In this document: piece by piece, positions 46,063-54,418 of the stretch
Position numbering within the stretch: position 1 is the stretch's first letter
Layout: each line of letters opens with the position of its first letter
Made by a program: the position numbers and the translations under genes
From: Pseudomonas borbori
GTDB lineage: Bacteria; Pseudomonadota; Gammaproteobacteria; Pseudomonadales; Pseudomonadaceae
Length of the DNA: 64,000 nt
Assembly: GCF_900115555.1 (NCBI RefSeq)
Contig: NZ_FOWX01000029.1
Location: forward strand, 1 to 64,000
Reading direction: 5' to 3'
The notes under the pieces: model-generated
Database searches by the model: none
What the model was told of the DNA's origin: nothing
What the model saw: only the letters and a program-made list of their open reading frames with translations

Positions 46063-48582
46063 ATGACGGAATCGATCAACGGACAACGGCCTCACTTTCA
46101 TCTCCAGGGACAGGGACTACCCGAACGGTTCCGATCCACAGCATCAGCAACACGAGACCCTCGTTACCCCACGCCAAATCGAGGGGCTCATGGCGGAAAA
46201 CTACTCGCTCAACTCCAACACGTCAGCGGTCAGATGGCCTCTGCAGTACAGTTGCAGCGCGAAGCATCTGAAAGGCAAATGCGACAAGGAGACAGGTCCG
46301 AAGGTGGGTACGGCCTGCAAATCGAATTTCGGAGCGAGCCTGGTTACGCGCTTGCATTCGAGGGCCTTGCCCGAGGCGCTCAGCGCATTGAGCTCATGAA
46401 CCTGCGTCATGACCCCGCCACGAATACTGACTTCGCCACGGTATTCGTTCCAGATGGTCAGCTCAAAGCCTTTGAGAACCTCGTCAGGCAATACCTGGAG
46501 GTGGAGACCTCCAAGGGGAGTCCGCGCAACGCTCCGCTCCTGAATCCAATCCAAGAAATCCGAGTCGCAGCTTTCAACGCCCTGTGGACTGATGATCCCG
46601 CAGTGTTGCCGCCAGATGAAAACGAAACCATTTGGTGGGAATTCTGGTTGCCTATCAGGGAAGGCCGTGAAGCAGTGCTGAACCGCTTTAAGTCGGTTGC
46701 CGAAGCATGCGGCTTTCACACGTCCGAGAAAGTGCTGAAGTTTCCTGAGCGGACAGTACTCAACGTTTATGCCTCGCGAGCAGCCATCACTCGGTCACTC
46801 TTGCTGCTCAACGAGGTCGCCGAGATTCGTAGAGCCAAGGACACAGCCGAGTTTTTTGATGCCCTTGCGCCGCTAGAACAAAGAGAATGGGTCGAGAACC
46901 TGCTTGAGCGAACCACCCCCGCAGGGGACGACAGTATCCGCGTCTGCCTTCTAGATACCGGAGTCAATCGGGGCCACCCACTCTTAGCTCAGCACATTGA
47001 CGCGAATGACCTTTACACCGTCAACCACAACTGGGGTGTTGCGGATACTACGGGTCATGGCACACAGCTCGCAGGCATCGCCCTTTATGGTGATCTGTTT
47101 GACCCTCTCAATGGGCAGAACCCGATTTCGATCGAGCACCGCCTTGAGTCGGTGAAATTGCTCCCCGCAGCCCAGGGAAATCAAAAGGAGCCCTACGGCG
47201 CGTTGATGATCGACGCCGTAACCCAGCCGGATACCGCCAAGCCGGAAGTGCGCAGGGTCTACAGCATGGCGATCACCAGCCTCGACGACCGAGATCGCGG
47301 CCGCCCTTCTGCATGGTCAGCTGCAGTTGATGAACTCGCATCCGACGTATTGGGAGAGAGAGCTAACCCTCGGCTGATCGTCGTGTCCGCCGGCAATGCG
47401 GACAAGAACCAGGCCACGCACTACCCGCATAACACCACCACCGACGGAATCCATGATCCGGCCCAGGCCTGGAACGCATTGTGCGTAGGCGCTTACACCC
47501 AGAAGGTCACTATCGACCCTCCCAACCCTGGATTGCGCCCGATCGCTGCCGCAGGCAGCCTCAGCCCATACAGCACGACTTCGGGGACCTGGAGCAACTC
47601 GGCTTGGCCCTTGAAACCCGATGTAGTGTTCGAAGGAGGCAACCTGGCCACAGACGGGCAACAAGCCTACACCGAGCCCTGTCTTTCCCTTGTCACCACG
47701 GCACACGAACCAGAACAACGGCTTTTGACGACGACCAGCGCCACCAGCGCAGCATCCGCGTTAGCAGCTCGCATGGCCGCACAAGTATCGACGAACTACC
47801 CACAGTTCTGGCCCGAGACTGTACGAGCTCTAATCGTACACTCAGCTGAGTGGCCTGATCGTATGAGGCAGGATTTCCTTGCTGCTGGCACCAAGGCAGG
47901 CTACGAGAATCTGGTTAAACACTGCGGCTTTGGCGTACCAGATCTGAGTCGTGCCCTGTGGAGTGCCGGCGACTCCTTGACCATGATTGTCGAGGACCAT
48001 CTCAGGCCGTTCATGAGGCAGGGCACCAAGCCGCCCACCGCGCGGGATATGCATCTTCATCTGCTTCCCTGGCCGCAGGAGGAACTGCTCAACCTAGGCA
48101 ACATCGAGGTGGAAATGCGAGTGACACTTTCCTACTTCGTAGAGCCAAACCCCGGCATAGCCGAGCGCGGTATCAAGGGGCGCTATCGGTACGAGTCGCA
48201 CGGCTTACGCTTCGATGTCAGCCGCCCAAACGAAGATCGTGACCAGTTCCGCCAGCGCATCAACAAGCGTGCACGGGATGAAGAGGAAGGTGGTTACCAG
48301 GGCGGCGGCTCAGATCCGAACTGGCTGCTCGGAACCCAGACACGGCATCGAGGCTCTCTACACTCGGACATCTGGCGAGGCACTGCAGCTGAACTGGCAG
48401 GACGGGGAATGCTTGGTATCTATCCCGCACTGGGGTGGTGGAAAACGCTTGTTAAGCAGCAGCGATATGACGACACCGTAAGGTACAGTCTGGTGGTCTC
48501 GATCAAAACTCAGCAAACGGAAGTTGACCTCTATGCGGCAGTGGAAACTCTGATCGAGGCACAGACGGCGGTACTGGTCTGA
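46063..48582 (+). CDS. ietS: Subtilisin-like (S8) protease of an IetAS-type defence pair
   Basis: The 839-residue cytoplasmic protein has no signal peptide. The N-terminal 285 residues form a helical/beta domain. The S8 protease triad is Asp298 (VCLLDTGVN), His332 (TTGHGTQLAG) and Ser562 (SATSAASALAARMA), with oxyanion Asn445 (VSAGNAD). The C-terminal 250 residues carry a conserved but unnamed domain (RVTLSYFVEPNPGIAERGIK). The pairing with an AAA ATPase is the hallmark of IetAS, in which the ATPase is thought to restrain or direct the protease. The target is unknown. Confidence 0.88.
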   Translation: MTESINGQRPHFHLQGQGLPERFRSTASATRDPRYPTPNRGAHGGKLLAQLQHVSGQMASAVQLQREASERQMRQGDRSEGGYGLQIEFRSEPGYALAFEGLARGAQRIELMNLRHDPATNTDFATVFVPDGQLKAFENLVRQYLEVETSKGSPRNAPLLNPIQEIRVAAFNALWTDDPAVLPPDENETIWWEFWLPIREGREAVLNRFKSVAEACGFHTSEKVLKFPERTVLNVYASRAAITRSLLLLNEVAEIRRAKDTAEFFDALAPLEQREWVENLLERTTPAGDDSIRVCLLDTGVNRGHPLLAQHIDANDLYTVNHNWGVADTTGHGTQLAGIALYGDLFDPLNGQNPISIEHRLESVKLLPAAQGNQKEPYGALMIDAVTQPDTAKPEVRRVYSMAITSLDDRDRGRPSAWSAAVDELASDVLGERANPRLIVVSAGNADKNQATHYPHNTTTDGIHDPAQAWNALCVGAYTQKVTIDPPNPGLRPIAAAGSLSPYSTTSGTWSNSAWPLKPDVVFEGGNLATDGQQAYTEPCLSLVTTAHEPEQRLLTTTSATSAASALAARMAAQVSTNYPQFWPETVRALIVHSAEWPDRMRQDFLAAGTKAGYENLVKHCGFGVPDLSRALWSAGDSLTMIVEDHLRPFMRQGTKPPTARDMHLHLLPWPQEELLNLGNIEVEMRVTLSYFVEPNPGIAERGIKGRYRYESHGLRFDVSRPNEDRDQFRQRINKRARDEEEGGYQGGGSDPNWLLGTQTRHRGSLHSDIWRGTAAELAGRGMLGIYPALGWWKTLVKQQRYDDTVRYSLVVSIKTQQTEVDLYAAVETLIEAQTAVLV

Positions 48583-48600
48583 GATCAAGGGTTTCAAATG

Positions 48601-48626
48601 AGGTCATGGCCCTGAAGCCATGACCT
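48601..48626. terminator. Hairpin between ietS and copZ
   Basis: AGGTCATGGC and GCCATGACCT form a perfect ten-base stem with a six-base loop. It lies between the convergent genes. There is no T-tract, so its strength as a terminator is uncertain. Confidence 0.5.
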
Positions 48627-48688
48627 CAACGTTCGCAAAAGCTCGGATTGAGGGTGTCAAAAGGAGTCGATCACAACTCAGTCGGCTC

Positions 48689-48889
48689 TTACGGGCTGAC
48701 CTGCGCGGTATAGCCCAGATCCTGAATCACCTTGCGGATAGATTCCGCGGGTTCTTGGCTGTCTACCAATACCTTACCGGCAGCACGGTCAATCTCCACT
48801 TTTGCGGTTTCATCTACCGCCTGAATTGCCTTTGTGATCTTGCTGACGCAACTGCCACAACCCATTCCTGATACCTGTAGAGCGAACAT
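48689..48889 (-). CDS. copZ: Copper chaperone CopZ (HMA domain)
   Basis: The 66-residue protein is a single HMA domain with the Cu(I)-binding motif GMGCGSC at residues 8-14. CopZ carries Cu(I) in the cytoplasm to exporting ATPases and to CueR-type sensors. A CueR-type promoter is upstream. It lies downstream of the second copper ATPase gene but has its own promoter. Confidence 0.92.
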   Translation of the reverse strand: MFALQVSGMGCGSCVSKITKAIQAVDETAKVEIDRAAGKVLVDSQEPAESIRKVIQDLGYTAQVSP

Positions 48890-48936
48890 AAATCACCTCG
48901 TTGGTTAGGCGGCATAGATGCCGTAACCTGAGCATC

Positions 48937-48961
48937 GACCTTGACACGATGGCAAGGTCAA
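48937..48961 (-). promoter_or_regulatory. CueR-type promoter/operator of copZ
   Basis: On the minus strand TTGACC is followed after a 19-base spacer by GATGCT. The spacer is filled by the dyad CCTTGCCA-N5-TGTCAAGG. This is the standard MerR/CueR promoter form. A matching regulator gene is absent from the window. Confidence 0.8.
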
Positions 48962-49047
48962 GCTTGTTTTTTAGCGCTGAGTAGATGTCCTTTCGGAGTT
49001 GATGGAGTTATTGATAGCTGCCCACTGGCTTTAGATTCACGTTCATT

Positions 49048-51414
49048 TCAATCGATGCGGATTTTCCGCAGCCTCAATGCGTTGAATACAACCGACGCTG
49101 AACTGACGCTCATAGCCAATGCCGCAATCATGGGCGACAGCAAGTGGCCTGTCAGGGGATAAAGCACCCCTGCTGCGAGTGGAATTCCCATGGCGTTATA
49201 GATGAAGGCAAAGGCTAGGTTCTGCCGCATGTTTTTTACCGTGGCCACGGACAATGTTCTTGCCCGTAAGATGCCCATCAGATCACCTTTGACTAAGGTC
49301 ACCTGAGCACTGTTCATCGCCACATCTGTACCGGTTCCCATCGCGATACCCACATCGGCACGAGCCAGCGCAGGGGCGTCGTTGATGCCATCGCCAGCCA
49401 TGGCTACTCGGCGGCCATAGCTCTGCAGATCGGCAACCAACTTTTCCTTGTCCTGAGGTTTAACCTCGCCATGGACTTCTTCGATACCCAACTCCCTGGC
49501 TACAGCCCTTGCGGTTGTAAGTCCATCGCCAGTGGCCATGATGACTTTCACATTGACCTCTTGAAGCCTGGTGACTGCTTGTTTGGAGGTTGGTTTGATC
49601 GGATCGGAGACCGCCAGAAGTCCTGCTAGAACGCCATCCACCGCCAAGAAGACAATGCTGATGCCCTCCAGACGGAGCTGCTCAGCCCGGTTACTCAGAG
49701 GTGTGGCATCTACTCCGGCGTCTGCCATCAATGCTGTATTACCCAATTGCAGCTGCCGACCTTCCACTTGGCCGCGCACACCGATGCCGGAGCCCGACTC
49801 GAAAGAGTCCGGCTTGGACAACTCAATACCCTGGGTGCGGGCGTAATCAACGATCGCATGGGCCAGCGGATGCTCACTGCCTTGATCAAGGCTTGCAGCC
49901 AATCGCAGCACCTCGTTCGGTTCGAATGGGCCGGCACCTTCTGCGCTGTGGAATACAGGCCGTCCCTCGGTCAGCGTGCCGGTTTTGTCGACGATCAGCG
50001 TATCGATCTTGCACAGGTTCTCTATGGCACTGGCATCGCGGAACAAGACACCACTGGTTGCAGCCTTGCCAGTCGAAACCATCACCGACATAGGGGTCGC
50101 CAGGCCCAGTGCACAGGGACAGGCGATGATCAGTACGGCAACCGCGTTAATCAGACCAAATACCCAGCCCGACTCCGGACCGAACAAGCCCCAGCCGAAG
50201 AACGTGAGGATCGCGATAGCGATCACGCCAAGCACGAAGTAACCCGCTACGGCATCGGCCATACGTTGCATGGGTGCCTTGGAGCGCTGTGCTCTGGCGA
50301 CCATCTGCACGATCTGGGACAACATGGTATCGGCCCCCACCTTCTGCGCCTGCATTACCAGGCTACCGTGGGTATTCATGGTTGCGCCGATCAGCGTATC
50401 GCCAACGCGCTTGGTCACCGGTAGCGGTTCGCCGGTTAGCATGGCCTCGTCGACGGCGCTTTCGCCTTCGAGAACGGTGCCGTCCACTGGGACTTTCTCG
50501 CCGGGACGTACTCGCAAATGGTCGCCCAGGTGCACATGGGTCAACGGAACGTCTTCTTCCTGGCCGTCAGGTTTGATGCGTCGCGCGGTTTTGGGTGCCA
50601 GGCCCAATAGTGATTTGATAGCGGCTGAGGTTTGTGAGCGTGCCTTTAGTTCGAGTATTTGGCCCAATAACGTCAGGGAGATGATTACCGCCGCAGCCTC
50701 GAAGTAGACACCGATGCGCCCGTCCTGAAAGAAGGCTTGGGGGAACTGCTGTGGGACTAGGGTCGCAGCAACGCTGTAGAGGTAGGCAGCCACTGTACCC
50801 AGGCCAATCAGTGTCCACATATTTGGGCTGCGATGGCGGATCGAGTCGATGCCTCGGGCAAAGAATACCCAGCCACCCCACAGGGTTACAGGCGTTGCCA
50901 AGGCAAGCTCCACCCAGTTCTGCGTTGCGCCATGGAATAGCGTTAACGAGTGGCCGGCCATAGCCAATACAGTCACGATGATCGTGAGAGGGAGCGTCCA
51001 CCAGAAGCGCCGGGAGAAATCCTTGAGTTCTGAATTCTCCTCTTCCTCTAATTCCGGGATCACTGCCTCCAGGGTCATGCCGCAGATGGGGCAATTGCCA
51101 GGTTGTGGCTGACGTATTTCCGGATGCATCGGGCAGGTGTACTCCGCAGATCCAGAGGCTCCAAGTGCGGTAAGCGGTGTTTCATGGTTTATATGTTCAT
51201 CATGCTGGGGACGGTGCACGTAGCGGGTAGGGTCTGCGCGAAACTTCTCCTGGCATTTCGCGCTACAGAATCGGTATGTCTGGCCTTCGTGGCTTTCAGT
51301 GAATTGGCTGTCTGGCTTGACGGCCATGCCGCACACCGGATCGTGCTGACTTCCATGCTGGTCTTCCTGATGCTTGGAATGGTCATGGTCGAGATGGCAC
51401 TGGGTGCTGTGCAT
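49048..51414 (-). CDS. Copper P-type ATPase with YHS and metal-binding N-terminus
   Basis: The 788-residue P1B ATPase begins with a His-rich leader (MHSTQCHLDHDHSKH), a YHS domain (DPVCGM, Cys28, and FCSAKCQEKF) and a CPMHPEI/CPICGM heavy-metal-binding segment (Cys94, Cys108, Cys111), instead of HMA domains. The core has CPC (ACPCALGL), DKTGTLTEG, SEHPLAHAI and GDGINDAPAL. This architecture occurs in CopF/SilP-like ATPases that export copper or silver. It follows the DUF2933 gene by 5 bases in an operon with a cupredoxin gene. Confidence 0.94.
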   Translation of the reverse strand: MHSTQCHLDHDHSKHQEDQHGSQHDPVCGMAVKPDSQFTESHEGQTYRFCSAKCQEKFRADPTRYVHRPQHDEHINHETPLTALGASGSAEYTCPMHPEIRQPQPGNCPICGMTLEAVIPELEEEENSELKDFSRRFWWTLPLTIIVTVLAMAGHSLTLFHGATQNWVELALATPVTLWGGWVFFARGIDSIRHRSPNMWTLIGLGTVAAYLYSVAATLVPQQFPQAFFQDGRIGVYFEAAAVIISLTLLGQILELKARSQTSAAIKSLLGLAPKTARRIKPDGQEEDVPLTHVHLGDHLRVRPGEKVPVDGTVLEGESAVDEAMLTGEPLPVTKRVGDTLIGATMNTHGSLVMQAQKVGADTMLSQIVQMVARAQRSKAPMQRMADAVAGYFVLGVIAIAILTFFGWGLFGPESGWVFGLINAVAVLIIACPCALGLATPMSVMVSTGKAATSGVLFRDASAIENLCKIDTLIVDKTGTLTEGRPVFHSAEGAGPFEPNEVLRLAASLDQGSEHPLAHAIVDYARTQGIELSKPDSFESGSGIGVRGQVEGRQLQLGNTALMADAGVDATPLSNRAEQLRLEGISIVFLAVDGVLAGLLAVSDPIKPTSKQAVTRLQEVNVKVIMATGDGLTTARAVARELGIEEVHGEVKPQDKEKLVADLQSYGRRVAMAGDGINDAPALARADVGIAMGTGTDVAMNSAQVTLVKGDLMGILRARTLSVATVKNMRQNLAFAFIYNAMGIPLAAGVLYPLTGHLLSPMIAALAMSVSSASVVFNALRLRKIRID

Positions 51415-51419
51415 TGGGC

Positions 51420-51665
51420 TTACTTCCTATTGTCGTCCTTGGGAGTATCGGTCTCGCTGCGATGGGAATGCCCACCGTGGTTGTGGCCGAACATGTGCAT
51501 CAGCGGGCACAGCAGCAGAATCAAGTAAGGCAGCGCTTGGGAGATGTGGCCAAAATGCTCGCGGGCCACATAAAAAACGCCGATGACAGCCAGCATGATC
51601 AGCGCAATGCCAGTTTTGCGTTTCCAGAATGGCAATTCAGAGCCTGGGTGGTGGGAGTGGTCCAT
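51420..51665 (-). CDS. DUF2933 small membrane protein
   Basis: The 81-residue protein starts MDHSHHPGSELPFWKRKTGI, has one or two membrane segments (ALIMLAVIGVFYVA and LPYLILLLCPLMHMF), and ends with a His-rich tail (GHNHGGHSH). DUF2933 proteins regularly accompany copper ATPases. The ATG at 51665 is chosen because the upstream extension lacks the conserved start. It is probably a metal-binding accessory at the inner membrane. The mechanism is unknown. Confidence 0.85.
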   Translation of the reverse strand: MDHSHHPGSELPFWKRKTGIALIMLAVIGVFYVAREHFGHISQALPYLILLLCPLMHMFGHNHGGHSHRSETDTPKDDNRK

Positions 51666-51767
51666 GGCTCGATCCTCGTTTGAGTTGAGGCAGTATTGGT
51701 GGGGCAGAAATGACATTAGTCTCTACTGCGCCCGAGCGATTGACGTATATCAATCCGAACTCAATGA

Positions 51768-52301
51768 TTAGCGTACGTTCACTTTGCCGACCATTCCCGA
51801 TTGATAATGGCCTGGGATGTTGCAGGCGAACTCAAGCCCCGTTGCGTTGGTAAAGGTCCATACCAGTTCTTCAGTGGCCCCCGGCTCGATCAGGACGCTG
51901 TTTGGGTCGTCGTGTTTCATACCGACCATCTTCATCCCGCCCATAGCATGATCCATGTTGCTCATGTCCTGTGCTCCAGTTGGAGAAAGCGTGCCGTTCT
52001 GAAACATTGCTGCCATTTCTTTTTGATGGGCGGCATGTGCGGCTGCCATGCCTAAGTTGAACTCATGCAGCAGCGATCCCTCATTCTTGAGTACGAAGCG
52101 GACGGTTTCTCCTGCTTTGATATCAATACTCTTCGGCTCGAAAAAGATATCGCCCATCCTGATTTCGATGGTTCGATCCGCTTTTGTGGAGCCCCCAGGC
52201 TGACCGATATCGCTTTTACTATGGCTCGGGCTAGCCATGGCTATAAAGGCGGAAAAAATCAGGGTTGTGGTAATAAACAAAGAAGCGAGTTTGGCTTTCA
52301 T
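51768..52301 (-). CDS. Cupredoxin with Met/His insert
   Basis: The 177-residue periplasmic protein has a signal peptide (FITTTLIFSAFIAMAS) and a plastocyanin-like fold. The type 1 copper ligands are His79 (LLHEFNLG), Cys160 (FACNIPGH), His165 and Met170. A Met/His-rich insert (MSNMDHAMGGMKMVGMKHDD) lies between the second and third strands and could bind additional copper. It resembles CopI-type cupredoxins of copper-tolerance loci. It heads the operon with DUF2933 and the second copper ATPase. Confidence 0.88.
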   Translation of the reverse strand: MKAKLASLFITTTLIFSAFIAMASPSHSKSDIGQPGGSTKADRTIEIRMGDIFFEPKSIDIKAGETVRFVLKNEGSLLHEFNLGMAAAHAAHQKEMAAMFQNGTLSPTGAQDMSNMDHAMGGMKMVGMKHDDPNSVLIEPGATEELVWTFTNATGLEFACNIPGHYQSGMVGKVNVR

Positions 52302-52446
52302 AATAAATCTCGAAAATGGAGTTGTTGGGAACGAGATTGATGTTAACCAGGCGGTGCTGTTAGTAGCCTTACGCGAAAACTACATATCTGAAAGATTCAC
52401 TAAAGTCAGGTGCGGCCCGGCATTTGCCGGGGCACCGGCTTTTGAT

Positions 52447-53004
52447 TCAACGCATTACGAACTCACCGACCATCCCTGCCTGATAATGTCCTGGGAGGGT
52501 GCAGGCGAAGTTGAGGTTAGCCGTGTCGTGGAAGGTCCAGACAAATTCCTTGGTAGTTCCGGGCTCAACAAGGATGGCGTTGGGATCATCATGTATCGCT
52601 TGAACGACTTCAGGAATGCCCGGTGGATTGGAGTCCCCTAAGCCTGATCGTTCACGCCAGACAATTGACGTTGCTTTGCCTGTTGGCGTCAGTGTGCCGT
52701 CTTTAAACAAAGCAGCCATTTCGCGTTGATGCTCCAGTTGCGATACGGCTTTACCGATATTGAATTCGTGCATCAGCGCTCCTTCATTTTTCAACACTAA
52801 GCGGACAGTTTCGCCAGGCTTCACATCGATAGATTTCTGGCCGTAGCTGATGTCATCCATCTTGATGAAAACGGTACGCGTAGCGGGGGTCGCTTGGGCC
52901 TGCTGGCCAATGCTGGGTGCGCTGCTGGAAGTTTGCGCAGAGGCTTGAGCTACAGCTGCGAAGAGAAGTGCTGTGACCAACAGTTGTGGACGTGAACGTT
53001 TCAT
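52447..53004 (-). CDS. Cupredoxin paralogue without Met/His insert
   Basis: The 185-residue protein has a signal peptide (LLVTALLFAAVAQASA) and the same cupredoxin fold, with ligands His79 (LMHEFNIG), Cys168 (FACTLPGH), His173 and Met178. Overall text parallels the neighbour (VFIKMDDISYGQKSIDVKPG), but the Met/His insert is replaced by VWRERSGLGDSNPPGIPEVV. The pair looks like a tandem duplication that diverged. In P. aeruginosa a similar cupredoxin lies beside ptrA and copRS, as here. Confidence 0.87.
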   Translation of the reverse strand: MKRSRPQLLVTALLFAAVAQASAQTSSSAPSIGQQAQATPATRTVFIKMDDISYGQKSIDVKPGETVRLVLKNEGALMHEFNIGKAVSQLEHQREMAALFKDGTLTPTGKATSIVWRERSGLGDSNPPGIPEVVQAIHDDPNAILVEPGTTKEFVWTFHDTANLNFACTLPGHYQAGMVGEFVMR

Positions 53005-53095
53005 GATGAGACCTCACTGAGGTGGTTGGAAACCTCATGCTATTCCCCGCATCCTGCCGGGGGGCTTACCCCAAAACTACAAATTAGTCAGCTTG

Positions 53096-53124
53096 AAAAA
53101 AATGCGGCACCGTCAAGGTGCCGC
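53096..53124 (-). terminator. Intrinsic terminator of the long PtrA-like gene
   Basis: On the minus strand GCGGCACC-TTGAC-GGTGCCGC is followed by ATTTTTTT. It lies about 45 bases after the stop of the gene at 53168-53527 and separates it from the cupredoxin gene. Confidence 0.88.
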
Positions 53125-53167
53125 TAGGCCAAAGGAGCAATCATGAAGGCCTTGAAGATGGGGAATC

Positions 53168-53527
53168 CTATGGGTGGCACTCTTTATCAGCCATCATCAG
53201 CTTGTGCTCACGCATCATTTGCGCGAGGACGTCATCAACCAATTTGTCGTGCCGCTCCATCCACGCGAGATGTTCTTCCGTAGATATGCCGGGAGCAGGA
53301 TGCTCGTTGTGAAGCTGGCTCATCATCTCGTCGAGCATTTTCATGTGCTCCTTCATATGCACATGGCGCTCGCTGGCGGGAGCCTTTTCCGCTTGAATCA
53401 GCACCGCTTCGGCTTTGTCGCGCATGCTCTCGATGCGTTCGAAGATGCGGTCGCTCCCTCCCTCTGCCAGAACAGCTGAAGAAAGCAGGAGCGAACCAGC
53501 CAGAAATAAGGGTTTAAGCAGTTTCAT
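53168..53527 (-). CDS. Long PtrA-like periplasmic protein
   Basis: The 119-residue protein has a signal peptide (LFLAGSLLLSSAVLAEGGSD) and the PtrA-type motif AEGGSDRIFERIESM, then an extended helical part with many Met and His (HVHMKEHMKMLDEMMSQLHN, EHLAWMERHDKLVDD, MMREHKLMM). It is longer than PtrA and has more candidate copper ligands. It is divergent from copR across a cop box, so CopR control is likely. It is probably a periplasmic copper-binding protein. Confidence 0.82.
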   Translation of the reverse strand: MKLLKPLFLAGSLLLSSAVLAEGGSDRIFERIESMRDKAEAVLIQAEKAPASERHVHMKEHMKMLDEMMSQLHNEHPAPGISTEEHLAWMERHDKLVDDVLAQMMREHKLMMADKECHP

Positions 53528-53654
53528 AGGGCAGTCTCCTCAGTTGACGCTGTGACTGGCACCTCTGGTTGTTATTCATTCGAGGGCCAAGAGCACAACC
53601 TAGTGCTCATGTCTGCACCCTAGACAAGGCACCCTGACAGAGAGCTGAGGCTAG

Positions 53655-53671
53655 GATTACATTTGCGTAAG
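53655..53671. promoter_or_regulatory. Candidate CopR box between copR and the PtrA-like gene
   Basis: GATTACATTTGCGTAAG contains TTAC and GTAA six bases apart, like the other cop boxes. It lies 64 bases before copR and 128 bases before the divergent gene. A second partial element, CCTGACAGAGAGCTG, is at about 53632. It suggests autoregulation of copRS. Confidence 0.7.
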
Positions 53672-53734
53672 CTTCTGGTTGGGAGGGGGATTTGACTGCA
53701 CACTCAGGCCACTCAAAATTTGGGAACAGCCCGC

Positions 53735-54418
53735 ATGAAACTTCTGGTCGCTGAAGACGAACCAAAAACAGGCATTTACCTGCAACAGGGTCTCACTGAG
53801 GCTGGATTCAACGTCGACCGTGTTATGACGGGAACGGATGCGCTTCAGCATGCACTGAGCGAAGCCTATGACCTGCTGATTTTGGACGTAATGATGCCGG
53901 GTCTGGATGGCTGGGAAGTGCTGCGGATGATCCGGGCCGCAGGGAAGGATGTCCCGGTGTTATTTCTGACGGCACGTGACGGTGTTGAGGACCGTGTGAA
54001 AGGTCTAGAGCTGGGGGCGGACGATTACCTAGTCAAGCCATTCGCCTTCTCTGAGCTGTTAGCCCGCGTCAGGACATTGCTCCGCCGCGGTAATAGTTCT
54101 CCCACGCAGACCACCATGAAAATAGCCGACCTTGAAGTTGATCTGCTGAAGCGACGTGCCGTACGCAGTGGCAAGCGAATTGACCTGACGGCGAAGGAGT
54201 TCGCGTTGCTCGAACTACTGCTGCGCCGGCGCGGCGAAGTCCTTCCGAAGTCGTTGATCGCTTCCCAGGTATGGGACATGAATTTCGACAGCGATACCAA
54301 TGTTATCGAAGTTGCTGTCCGGCGCTTGCGGGCGAAAATTGACGATGAATTCGAGCTGAAACTGATTCATACCGCTCGTGGCATGGGTTACATGCTTGAT
54401 GCTCCGGAGTCGGAATGA
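53735..54418 (+). CDS. copR: Copper response regulator CopR
   Basis: The 227-residue OmpR-family regulator has a receiver domain (about 1-118) with phospho-acceptor Asp51 (LLILDVMMPGLDGW), acidic pocket Glu7/Asp8 and Lys in LVKPFAF, and a C-terminal winged helix (TAKEFALLELLLRRRGEVLP, RLRAKIDDEFE, GMGYML). It closely resembles CopR/CusR regulators that respond to periplasmic copper. The ATG at 53735 gives the standard N-terminus MKLLVAEDEP. Its stop overlaps the copS start (ATGA). Confidence 0.95.
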   Translation: MKLLVAEDEPKTGIYLQQGLTEAGFNVDRVMTGTDALQHALSEAYDLLILDVMMPGLDGWEVLRMIRAAGKDVPVLFLTARDGVEDRVKGLELGADDYLVKPFAFSELLARVRTLLRRGNSSPTQTTMKIADLEVDLLKRRAVRSGKRIDLTAKEFALLELLLRRRGEVLPKSLIASQVWDMNFDSDTNVIEVAVRRLRAKIDDEFELKLIHTARGMGYMLDAPESE

